The translations under genes were made by a program, and so were the position numbers. Shown here piece after piece: positions 40,001-46,705 of a stretch of DNA of 64,000 nucleotides; positions within the stretch are counted from its first letter, which is position 1; the number at the start of each line of letters is the position of its first letter. This DNA is from Pycnococcus provasolii. Its lineage: Eukaryota > Chlorophyta > Pseudoscourfieldiophyceae > Pseudoscourfieldiales. The notes under the pieces were generated by a model that did not search any database, was not told where the DNA came from, and saw only the letters and a list, made by a program, of their open reading frames with translations. The stretch covers positions 186,001-250,000 of the forward strand of contig CP150575.1 in NCBI GenBank assembly GCA_049487715.1. Reading direction: 5' to 3'.

Positions 40001-40275
40001 AGGACGTCGAGGTTGGTCATGTCCTCGATGCCTTCTGGTGCTGACACGGATGCGGCCAGGACGTGGTCGACATCGTACGGGACTGTTGTGTTGGCGGTTG
40101 ACTGCGAGTTTGTGTTCCACGCCTGCGTCGTTGGTCTACACGAGGCTTTCGTCCCATGGACGTTTTCGAGCACACCCGGTTCCCACGATCCTGACTTGTC
40201 AAGGAAGTATATGCGCGCTCCGACGGGTACGGTCGCCGTTTCCGCTTTTTTCGAGTTCTTAAGGTTAGGCGGCAT
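34003..40275 (-). CDS. giant myosin with five PH domains and a FERM-like tail
   Basis: The protein is 2090 aa. The motor domain spans about residues 55-770, with the P-loop GESGAGKTEATK (about residue 170), switch I NDNSSRFGKY, switch II DIFGFECF and the actin-binding/relay region up to the converter. An IQ-type neck follows (IQKYFRRYYARQFFKKATKA, about 780-830). The tail then has five pleckstrin-homology-like units near residues 960, 1080, 1225, 1405 and 1640, each opening with a GWL(x)-type strand and closing with a Trp helix. It ends with a FERM-like module (about 1775-2090: ubiquitin-like lobe, helical lobe, PH-like lobe). It probably links actin to phosphoinositide-rich membrane. Green-lineage myosins are mainly classes VIII, XI and XIII and have no FERM tail. 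The ATG at 40275 is preferred to one 32 codons upstream. Confidence 0.88.
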   Translation of the reverse strand: MPPNLKNSKKAETATVPVGARIYFLDKSGSWEPGVLENVHGTKASCRPTTQAWNTNSQSTANTTVPYDVDHVLAASVSAPEGIEDMTNLDVLHEGALQENVASRYFRDEIYTFVGPILISVNPYVMLPIYTHELRQGYRAGMLKRPHLYAVADRAYVNLETDGVPQSVLISGESGAGKTEATKIVLAYLTTRATAGGTQNAPGGRRNSAVSGVQQRILDANPVLEAFGNAKTVRNDNSSRFGKYFHVQFDSSGTIVGATVIKYLLEKSRVVAPANDERAYHVLYQLSEGASDEERAELFLPAGGARAFAYTSQSGCLTVAGMDDVEEYRIMRTAMTTLGISPNDQKGCMRLLAAILHLSNVKFDAEGDGSSVSASSKYTLSNVASLMAVDAGRLSGALVSRTMQAGRSGGGRASSAYTIPLSAQAAKDNTDALAKSLYSGLFDWLVTRINQNIDGSSKCKKSIGVLDIFGFECFKKNGFEQLCINWTNEKLQQQFVNYYFKLEQDEYKREGVGIDWVDFKDNQACLDLIETTKPPGIVALLQEESRLRQGTDMSLAQKLRTTLDKRPHFFIARTNPGAFIVHHFAGEVQYDCVEFLDKNRDTLSNDLLGVILATDESLLKEVFAVSFQERMEMLAAGKSGAFVANQFKEQLTSLMSTLNASTPHYVRTIKPNAEKLSRSSDGSFKGAMVMEQLRYSGVLESIQIRKAGYAGRMDYVDFCQRFKVLMSDRSVPPGKQGARSILAKFNIDPSTYTTGNTKIFFKTSSGLQELELELEKIKTKCAIVIQKYFRRYYARQFFKKATKAIRLMQHKARGAMDRRRFVKARKKDRAKALARLARLCWKEAMYCVRFVRRLRQLLDRASKRAAGGVLEPDATGWDAFDTELKKNRMNPVDGKENIRERCMKIFGKDSKLGKDIDAGHAAASQAAATTPTQSQPRVDADMLDVQIGEFLSDARAPPPLEHLQPLKVGWLLKEGASGGVNPGGSSDAWRLRYCVLTVGRLLFFNGGDCSEMRSEVSLRNVDVVEDTRGTRPDPTYQHVFSLRSTGRTIRLAAATDANRGDWMTALKGERSRALAPGCGAAAAVVRMGWLWRQSGRGGRAGWKRRFFSLRDTRLAWYMDETCTSLRGEMVLTASCAVRRSPVVALPRGGHGMPGSLPPGGAAKHDNWIGLTEDGKTLVMSADTRSEAARWFRDLDTVLSTEHQALADRLRAMGAPDVHGRACLRQGWAYRRTETGAWKRVWTVLTSSDVHFFAGSGLDEQQARLPLNGISCEALGRERVIVDDPGLPPGTPGPGLGLEHVRTLAYDEDDGHAILTPISARGGGVVDFPSTTPQLAGGDGVPAMSLRVLRMFTKFGPEGMAAMAGTPGADKGAAIREEFIGVAHEDDAFAWRTDIERAARVAARPGVAREGWLAMAKIPDGCPGGAPLGIGSASPAAASAIRDRAMAISLGNERTYMVSGWRRRYFVLSHGRLTCYADAGYAELRGEYRISSCTASVSGVPARGRSACYASYPYLLELRIGYAGSSTTRTVLLGAASEESMWAWASRIDAEREAALTAPMPGHWDALPSPGKMGGGAVPPSPVTPGTGLLSGTYDTPMAAMPPSPMPYGGSGFTPTPASLGTPGAFGSPVSPDSRPGAAPAVAPLLEGWLSKQGRSQGVWRVRYFQLFPHCLRYYEDADCAMLKGELPLKGMVASVPDVSYVIPMPSNSVIDPLSGGRVAIESAPLSTLSRFTLASPRRIVDLAAESASVRDTWLLALERALEASIPAGMSQPYSLSEAKVHLPDGSHRRVGIDDATTATDVARAIAELLGLKALLPHFALVETCESSGGIGQFDEVEPRVLRERESLSQTFSRWNNASLSASACGGSLVFQLHFCKVLFVSSSEEAASQDDAVLTELCFYQAAKGVCSHLKPDHSSAVVLAGLHARATLGARAPPPGYVVNDAISHVPGTCVNAMSPLEWEEHVTRSLAACRSMTAHEAMSRYVRGVRNACSLYGSMFYQVSPENMSSDVPNPALLAVNERGFFVVDPQSKQEVVSFPYRDVVSWATTPRGLTIVLGSERERVRFAMSVGRSEEAGLFAKAYCGLLATNS

Positions 40276-40473
40276 GTCTACAAACAAGATTCCTCGAGAA
40301 CCTGCTGTACTTGCACGTTGAAAAGAATGAATGAGCGAAACCAGTGTACAGTAAGCCAACAACAACAACACCAGCTACTGTACGCCGAAACAACGTTGGG
40401 ATACACGCCAGCTGCTGTAATAATAAATATTAGACTCTGACTCTGACTCTGTTTCTGGCTGTGTGCGGGTTCT

Positions 40474-40803
40474 ATGGACTTGCGACAACTTGCTTTCAAC
40501 GTCGTTCGCCGCTACTGTGCCAAATACCAGGTATAGTTGGTGCGCACGTTACATATGTACACGGTTTTTCCTTTTTTATCATCACAGACAACAGAGGCTT
40601 TGGTGGAGCAGCGAGCCGTCTTTGAGGAGTCTGTCGCTGCGCTGTGGAAAAGCGATCACGTATTCACGTCAAGTTTACCCTATGTGACAGAAGGTTTGTC
40701 GTGGGTGCACGACGACGAGCAGTACGACGAGCAGCAGCAGCACGACGAGCAGCAGCAGGAAACCTTTACGAGACGCATACATATGTACATTCTTTTTATT
40801 TGA
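40474..40803 (+). CDS. small two-exon gene, unknown
   Basis: ATG 40474 opens exon 1 (40474-40530, 19 codons ending AKYQ). A 57-base intron (40531-40587) follows, with CAG|GTATAG at the 5' site and a pyrimidine-rich TTTTTTATCATCACAG at the 3' site. Exon 2 (40588-40803) begins TTEALVEQRAVFEESVAALW. The joined product is 90 aa: a basic amphipathic helix, a second helix, then a Gln/Asp repeat tract (about residues 60-80). Phase is kept across the splice. No family is recognised. The repeat tail resembles simple-sequence DNA, so the true 3' end may differ. Confidence 0.45.
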
Positions 40804-41250
40804 CCACGTGAACACTCGTAGTTTTATAACTACTTTTTACTGTAAAGTATGCATGCTCGTCGTCGTCGTCGTCGTCGTACTGTCGTCGTTGTCGTGCTGC
40901 TCGTCGTCGTGCCATGCGTGATTTGTTCTTCAAAGTGCATCGTCGTGCATCGTCGTGGTCAAGTTCCTCTCGGGCAAGGACATACGACCATGGTGTTCCT
41001 GAAGACGAACTTGGGATGTGCTGTGCTTTGTTGTGCTGTGTTCTCCTCACCAAGAACGTGAAGTTAAAATCACGTGGTCATTAAATTATTGCCAAGTTGC
41101 CAACACGTGAGTGAGTGAGTGAGTGTGCGGTGTGTGCGGACGGTGCGGTGTGCGTGTCCATCTTGATTCGTTTCAGGGGAACGAACGAACATCTTCATTA
41201 TCATTTTCATTTTTCCGCACTTTGTCTGATATATATATATATATATATAT
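40804..41250. other. intergenic region with CGT repeats and an AT microsatellite
   Basis: GTC/CGT trinucleotide repeats occur near 40857-40910 and GTGA repeats near 41107-41124. An uninterrupted AT run (41229-41252) leads directly into the next start codon. No gene is seen. Confidence 0.5.
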
Positions 41251-41252
41251 AT
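41229..41252. repeat. (AT)12 microsatellite touching the start codon
   Basis: The AT run ends in the first two bases of the ATG at 41251. It may act as a TATA-like element or lie in the 5' leader. Confidence 0.85.
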
Positions 41253-41808
41253 GGCGCGCTCGTTCTTTTACAGCGGTTCCGGCCGAATTCCGGAGAAAAT
41301 GGGAAGCGTTTCCCTGACGAACTGCTACGACGTGCCGTACAGCGAAGCTGTCAAGCAACTCAACATCAAGGAAAGCAAGTGGACGAAGGAGTTTCTACAC
41401 CAAGCCAGAGAAATACACGAGACGCGGGAAGCGGAGCAGAAGAAAAACAACTACGGACCCAGCGCAGCGTTGAGACAAAAACTCGAACAGTCGTCAAACG
41501 AACAACTCGGGGACGAACTCGCGCCGTGGGGGAAGAAACTCAAGTGCAGCGCAGTGAGCGGGAGCGAATGCCGCGAGTACAACAAGGCGGAAGCTGACCG
41601 ACAGAGGAGCTTCTCAAGGCAAAAAATGGTCGAGGACTGCGACAGCGGAGAGACGCTCATCAAAGACTGCTTCGTGACGTCGAAGAACCGGCAAGTCACA
41701 GGAAAGATTGGAGCAAGCCGGACGGAGGCTTACATGCAGTACCTCGAGGATAAGCACAAGGAGTTCAGACGCGCCGGAAAGGCGAGCGACGCGCTGCCAT
41801 CCACGTGA
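41251..41808 (+). CDS. 185-aa charged helical protein, unknown
   Basis: The protein is highly charged (Lys, Glu, Arg, Gln) with Cys at several positions (NCYDV, LKCSA, ECREY, EDCDS, KDCFV). It has no signal peptide or TM segment and looks cytosolic. The central part is helical and the C-terminus is basic. The first ATG (41251) is used; ATG at 41299 (MGSVSLTNCYDVPY) is an attractive alternative, because the sequence from there looks more conserved and the microsatellite would then lie further from the start. No family is recognised. Convergent with Nup58. Confidence 0.6.
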   Translation: MARSFFYSGSGRIPEKMGSVSLTNCYDVPYSEAVKQLNIKESKWTKEFLHQAREIHETREAEQKKNNYGPSAALRQKLEQSSNEQLGDELAPWGKKLKCSAVSGSECREYNKAEADRQRSFSRQKMVEDCDSGETLIKDCFVTSKNRQVTGKIGASRTEAYMQYLEDKHKEFRRAGKASDALPST

Positions 41809-41915
41809 AAAAAAACCACCGCGCGTCTTGACGGCAGTGCAGTTAAGTGTAATCAGTGTGCGAGACTTAATTTTTTGACGAGAGAAAAAAAAGGCAAACT
41901 AAACCTTACATGAAC

Positions 41916-43463
41916 TTACTTACGTCTACTGCCCTTCTTGCGCGCAGGGGTTGACGCAGACGTCTGCGAGTTGAAGTCGAGCGACGGAATCGACAGAGGC
42001 GCAGGAGCCGCACCACCGAGCAACCCGGCCGACGCTGGCGCCGGCGCCGGCGCCGGCGTCGTGAAGAAATTGGGTTGAGTCGTCGCAGGCGCAAGACTGG
42101 GCGTCGCTGTCGATGGCGCTGGCACCGACACCGCGGGAGCCGCGGAGGTTGGCGTAGCATTTGCCACGGAAGCCGGCGCCGGCGCATATCCAGGCGTCGT
42201 CGCAGGCGGAACTGGCGGAGCTGCTGCCGCTCGTCGTGCAGCCTCCTCCGCAAGCTGCTCCGCGCGTTCCGTCGCTGCGTAGGCACTGGCGTGCGCTGCG
42301 TCCGAGGCACGCAGCGCGGACACGGCTCGCCGCGCACCCTCGACCGTCGCCGCGACGTGCACCAACATTTCGCTGCTCTGTCGCAACGCAGACGCAAAGC
42401 TTGGCACATCTTTCGATGCGGCGGTAGAGTTCGTGTTGCGGTTCGCCGCCGCCGCCGCCGCTCCCACCTCGCTTTCTACGCGCTCAAGCGCAAACGCGCA
42501 CCGACTTGTAACGCCCTCCAGCCTCGCCACCTCCTCTACGAGCCAGTCGCCGGCGACTGCGCGCTCGCTGTACCCTTCTGGCGGCACGCCGCCCACGCCT
42601 CCGCCTGCCGCGGCGCTCGCCGCGGCGCGAATGCCGTCGCGGCGCTGCTGCGCGCGCGTAAGCGTTCGCAGCACGGCATCCGTCGCACGCTGTGCCGCAA
42701 TGACGGTCCCCGCGATGGTGGACGCGTCTCCTGCATCCGCCTCGAGCTGATGCCGCAGCGTCGCGAGCGCTGCGGTTGCGGATGCCGTGCTCGCCTCAGC
42801 TTGCTTCTGCCGCTCGGAGAGAGCTTCGTGTGTGAGTCGCTCAGACTTGTTCAGCACGCTCGACGAGTCTCGTACGTTCAGAACCTTCGACTCGAGCTGC
42901 AGCAGAGTCTGCTTCGATTCTTCGGACAGCTCGCCGAAGTGCGTTTGATACGTAGCCGGTCGATTGTCTCGCGTGGTAAGGTTGACACGCAGCGCTTGGC
43001 TAGGAGCCTGCTGTCCTGCTGGCGCTCCGAACATCCCGCCGCCCGCAGCGGGCGCCGGCGCCCCGAATAGCCCGCCGCCGCCCACCGCTGGTGCAGCAGG
43101 TGCGCCGAATAGCCCGCCACCCGTGGCTGGCGTCGCGGCAGGCGCACCGAACAGCCCACCACCCGTGGCTGGCGTCGCCGCCGGCGCACCGAACAGCCCA
43201 CCACCCGTCGCCGGCGTCGTCGCCGGCGCACCGAAGATCCCATTTCCCGCCGCCCCTGGCATCGCCGGTGCAGGTTGCGCTCCTCCAAAGAGATTCGCAC
43301 CCGCAGGCGCAGGCGCCCCTCCAAACGGATTCAAAGCAGGAGGAGCAGAAGTAGGAGGAGGAGCACCTCCAAACGGATTCAAAGCAGGAGCAGAAGTAGG
43401 AGGAGCACCAAACATGCCACCCGCAGGCGCAGGTTGTGTGTGTCCGCCGCCAAACAGCGCCAT
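41916..43463 (-). CDS. NUP58: nucleoporin Nup58, FG-repeat protein
   Basis: Nup58 belongs to the central Nup62-Nup54-Nup58 channel of the nuclear pore. The 515-aa protein has an N-terminal FG region (about residues 1-165) with many GLFGAPA, NPFGGAP and GMFGAP repeats, partly as a near-identical tandem duplication (GGGLFGAPAATPAT units). A conserved block follows (TYQTHFGELSEESKQTLLQL), then about 220 residues of coiled coil, and a Pro/Ala/Thr-rich tail ending in a basic cluster. FG repeats plus the HFxELxxxSKxxLLQxE block identify Nup58. Confidence 0.88.
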   Translation of the reverse strand: MALFGGGHTQPAPAGGMFGAPPTSAPALNPFGGAPPPTSAPPALNPFGGAPAPAGANLFGGAQPAPAMPGAAGNGIFGAPATTPATGGGLFGAPAATPATGGGLFGAPAATPATGGGLFGAPAAPAVGGGGLFGAPAPAAGGGMFGAPAGQQAPSQALRVNLTTRDNRPATYQTHFGELSEESKQTLLQLESKVLNVRDSSSVLNKSERLTHEALSERQKQAEASTASATAALATLRHQLEADAGDASTIAGTVIAAQRATDAVLRTLTRAQQRRDGIRAAASAAAGGGVGGVPPEGYSERAVAGDWLVEEVARLEGVTSRCAFALERVESEVGAAAAAANRNTNSTAASKDVPSFASALRQSSEMLVHVAATVEGARRAVSALRASDAAHASAYAATERAEQLAEEAARRAAAAPPVPPATTPGYAPAPASVANATPTSAAPAVSVPAPSTATPSLAPATTQPNFFTTPAPAPAPASAGLLGGAAPAPLSIPSLDFNSQTSASTPARKKGSRRK

Positions 43464-43526
43464 GAAAAAGCCGAGAGAGAAATCCGTGCTCCGAATCCGA
43501 AAAACCAGAAAAGAAGGGCGGGAGAA

Positions 43527-43577
43527 AACCCTAACCCTAACGTAACCCTAACCCTAACCAGTTACCCTAAACCCTAT
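43527..43577. repeat. CCCTAA array in a divergent promoter
   Basis: About six CCCTAA units, with short breaks, fill much of the 159 bases between the Nup58 start (43463) and the propeller-protein start (43623). Confidence 0.85.
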
Positions 43578-43622
43578 TCGGTTTCGCGTTGTCCATTCTC
43601 TGTCAGCGGCGCATATGCCAGC

Positions 43623-44588
43623 ATGCCAGCGCCACGCCTCCACGGAGGAGAGTTGGCGTACGATGCGATGCGCCTAGGCTTCTTCCCCTGGCAGCGAGAA
43701 CGACGCCTAGCAAAGGAGCGTGAGCGAGAGAACATCGCGCGATTCTCGTCGAGAGTGCTTGCCGCGGGTACTTTTCACTCGTTGGCTCTGCGACGTGAGG
43801 GCGGAATCGCGTGCTGGGGACGCAACGACGAAGACCAGGCGCCTCCCGATGGCATCGACGGCGACTTCGTCGCGGTCGCAGCGGGTGTCAAACACTCGCT
43901 AGCGTTGCGAGGCGACGGAAGGTTCGCGAGCTGGGGACGCAACAACCACGGCCAAGCGCCTCCCGACGGCGTCGACGGCGACTTCGTCGCGATCGCCGCG
44001 GGTGGCGAACACTCGTTGTCATTGCGAAGCAACGGCGGAATCGCGTGCTGGGGATACAACAACCACGGCCAGGCGCCTCCCGCCGGCGTCGATGGCGACT
44101 TCATCGCTATCGCCGCGGGGTACTTGCACTCGCTGGCTCTGCGACGCGACGGCGGCGTCACGTGCTGGGGATACAACGGCTCCGGCCAAGCACCTCCCGA
44201 CGGCGCCGACGGCGACTTCGTCGCGATCGCCGCGGGTGACCTTCACTCGCTGGCTCTGCGACGCGACGGCGGCGTCACGTGCTGGGGATTCAATGCCTTC
44301 GGCCAGGCGCCCCCCGACGGGGTCGACGGCGACTTCGTCGCAATCGCCGGAGGTGGTAGGCACTCGCTGGCTCTGCGACGCGACGGCAGCGTCGCGTGCT
44401 TGGGCGACAACGAGCTCGACCAAGCACCTCCCGACGGCGTCGAGGGTGACTTCGTCGCAATCGCTGCAAGTGGAAATCACTCGCTCGCGCTACGACGCGA
44501 CGGCGGCGTCACGTGCTGGGGACGCAACATGTACGGCCAGGCGCCTCCCAACGGCGTTGCTGGTCCATTCAAGACGCAAGAGTTGTAA
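43623..44588 (+). CDS. RCC1-like beta-propeller made of seven 39-aa repeats
   Basis: The 321-aa protein has about 51 N-terminal basic residues, then seven consecutive 39-residue repeats starting at 43776 (117 bases each; the last is truncated to about 36 residues). The repeat consensus is HSLALRRDGGVTCWGRN followed by GQAPPDGVDGDFVAIAAG. This is the RCC1/BLIP-II-type pattern (H-S-L-A-L plus C-W-G), and seven copies fit a closed seven-bladed propeller. RCC1 relatives act as exchange factors or protein-binding scaffolds, but the function here is not known. The repeats are very alike at DNA level, suggesting recent amplification or homogenisation. The ATG at 43623 is chosen since upstream sequence is the telomere-like promoter. 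Confidence 0.8.
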   Translation: MPAPRLHGGELAYDAMRLGFFPWQRERRLAKERERENIARFSSRVLAAGTFHSLALRREGGIACWGRNDEDQAPPDGIDGDFVAVAAGVKHSLALRGDGRFASWGRNNHGQAPPDGVDGDFVAIAAGGEHSLSLRSNGGIACWGYNNHGQAPPAGVDGDFIAIAAGYLHSLALRRDGGVTCWGYNGSGQAPPDGADGDFVAIAAGDLHSLALRRDGGVTCWGFNAFGQAPPDGVDGDFVAIAGGGRHSLALRRDGSVACLGDNELDQAPPDGVEGDFVAIAASGNHSLALRRDGGVTCWGRNMYGQAPPNGVAGPFKTQEL

Positions 44589-44726
44589 CTGACACGAGTA
44601 AGAACATACAAAACTTCAAAAAAAAAGGTTGATTTTTTAAATATTTTGTTTCAAGCAAGTTATTACACGTAGCAGCTTTCACAGCACAGCACAGCACAGC
44701 ACGCACAGCAGCTCAGTCAAAACGTT

Positions 44727-45641
44727 TTAGTCGAGCAGGTCGAGTTCATTCAAAGCATCCTCGTCGTTCTCCTCCTCGGTGACGACATCAGGGGCGGGTG
44801 CGCGTCCGGGCTCCGGTGAAGTCTCCGTGTTATTCGTGTTCGTGTCGTCGTTTCGTGACGGCTCCCCTTGTTCTTTCAGCTTGCGCCTTGTCGACCTGCT
44901 CAGAGCAAGACGATCCACCTCAAGCTCTAACGCCTTGACGTGCACCTCAAGCGCCGCCGCGTAGTCCGTGCGCGCGATGCGGCGCTCCTGACCAGCCTCG
45001 CTCGGGTCAGAGTCGTTGAGAAGAAGCTTGCGCAGGTGGGACAGCTCGTCTTGGTACTTCAGCTTCTGCGCCTCCGCACGCCGCAGCGCGCTGAGGCGCT
45101 TGCCGCTACTCCTGTTTGCCAGCTTGCCCGTCGCGATCAGGCTTTCCATGGCGTCGACGTTTCGCGCGGTCCGTCTGTACCCCGTCTCCGCCTCCACTTC
45201 GTCCTTCGCCGCGCCGCTGAGCGGCTTGGGACCCTTTCCAATCCACCGCCGCAGCGTCCCTTCGCCGTCGCAATGTGTGCAGTGCTTGTTTATTGTTCGC
45301 CCGTTGTATTCTTCCGCCACCTTGCCCACTCCTTGGCAGCACATGCACAGCTTGACGTCCCAGTTGCTGGTATTTCCCCTGGTGGCGCCAAAGTCCTCAG
45401 ATATTTTCTTGGCGCTGTTCAAGGTGGCGTCAGCCGCCGCGAGCTCCCTTTCCATGCCTGCTCCGTCGAGTCCTGCTCCCGCGTCAAGCTGCGACGCGTA
45501 CTTGGCGCGCATGCGTTCGTAGAGCGCGAGTGTGTCTGCGTCCATATCTCGCGCCCCTCCCGTGAATCCTCCCCCTTGCTGGCTCTGGAGGTGCGCCATC
45601 GCCGCGTCGAGCGACGCGTCACCAGTGCCACCACTGTCCAT
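44727..45641 (-). CDS. zinc-knuckle (DnaJ-central-type) coiled-coil protein, unknown
   Basis: The 304-aa protein has two CxxCxGxG-like knuckles (CMCCQGVGKV and CTHCDGEGTL, about residues 98-128), as in the central domain of type I DnaJ proteins, but no J domain and only two of the usual four motifs. A coiled-coil segment (about 185-265) follows, ending in an acidic tail (NEDALNELDLLD-like). The ATG at 45641 gives an acidic, Gly-rich N-terminus. It may be a zinc-dependent scaffold or plastid factor. No family is recognised. Confidence 0.6.
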   Translation of the reverse strand: MDSGGTGDASLDAAMAHLQSQQGGGFTGGARDMDADTLALYERMRAKYASQLDAGAGLDGAGMERELAAADATLNSAKKISEDFGATRGNTSNWDVKLCMCCQGVGKVAEEYNGRTINKHCTHCDGEGTLRRWIGKGPKPLSGAAKDEVEAETGYRRTARNVDAMESLIATGKLANRSSGKRLSALRRAEAQKLKYQDELSHLRKLLLNDSDPSEAGQERRIARTDYAAALEVHVKALELEVDRLALSRSTRRKLKEQGEPSRNDDTNTNNTETSPEPGRAPAPDVVTEEENDEDALNELDLLD

Positions 45642-46705
45642 ACTTGCAAAGGGGAACAAAGATATGTACAAGACAACAAATCGCCAAAGCCGCGGCCTGA
45701 CCGATCACCGACGACGCCCAAGCCTTATTAACCCTACGAGTAGCTAGAGGTGGAACGAAGTTACCCACCCGTCGACGCCTGACGAGACGGTCGACGCACG
45801 CCGGCCGGCTGTTGACGACGACGACGAGGCACGCCTAAAGGCCTCGACCTGCACCGACTTCAGTGAGAGTGCACTGGCGGTGGACTTGCGGTGGACAGAA
45901 CGAGTCAGAAAGCGGTTGAAACAAGGCGTGCTAGCAGGCGGTCAAAGACGCAAGCTCGCGGCCGGACCTAGATGCGCGTCCGAGCAGGCGGTCAAAGACG
46001 CGAGCTCGCGGCCGGACCTAGATGCGCATGCGAGCAGGTGGTCAAAGACGCAAGCTCGCGGCCGGACCTAGATGCGCGTCCAAGCAGGTGGTCAAGTTTA
46101 CCTCCGGCTCTGCTAATCTTCCTGGTAGGTGCAAACCTCAGCTTAACAGCGCCTGCGGTGCACCAACCGTAAAGGTAAAGGTACGGCACCCCAAGAGACG
46201 GCTGCTCAAGAGTCAAGAGGACGTTGTGTCTCAGCTGAATTATGTAAAGCATCCTCGTTGGCCAACACCACCGTCCAAAGTCCTTGCCAAGAAGAAGACA
46301 ATTGGCCAACTTCGAGCTCCGTATTCTCTCTTTGGTACCTTTATGTAGAGGCCAATCTTCATCATTCCGAAACTGAAACTTAAATTTTTTTATTTTTTTT
46401 TTTTTTCATTATTTATTCATCTCGTCATCTTGCTCGGCCGCTTGACTTGGCGACTGACTTGGCGACTGACTTGGCGACTGACTTGGCCTTAAGCGCGTAC
46501 CCTACCTACATATAATATATTCGATATTCTTTCCTTGAAAAAGAAAAAAGACGTCTTATTTAAGAAGCCTTAAGTCTCCGTATTCTCAAAGAAAGAAAGA
46601 AATATAATATAATATTTTAATCTTCGGTTTGGGAAAATATCTATTTCTATTTCTATCAAGAATAATATAAGCAGTACAAGGCATCTCGATCGGCACATCT
46701 TAATC
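45642..46705. other. intergenic region with a tandem repeat
   Basis: Apart from the 50-bp tandem repeat at 45934-46095 the stretch contains T-rich runs near 46382-46408 and CTTGGCGACTGA repeats near 46443-46482. No gene is seen. Confidence 0.5.
45934..46095. repeat. 50-bp tandem repeat, 3.25 copies
   Basis: Copies run 45934-45983, 45984-46033 and 46034-46083, with a 12-base fourth piece. Each contains GTCAAAGACG(C)(A/G)AGCTCGCG and GGCCGGACCTAGATGCGC. Copies differ by only a few bases. Confidence 0.9.

Noticed and set aside
43775-44480. Repetitive minus-strand frames over the propeller gene
   Set aside because: The repeat unit is 117 bases, divisible by three, so any frame stays open; the plus strand has the propeller pattern.
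45934-46095. CRISPR-like repeat array
   Set aside because: The copies are directly adjacent without unique spacers and the genome is eukaryotic.
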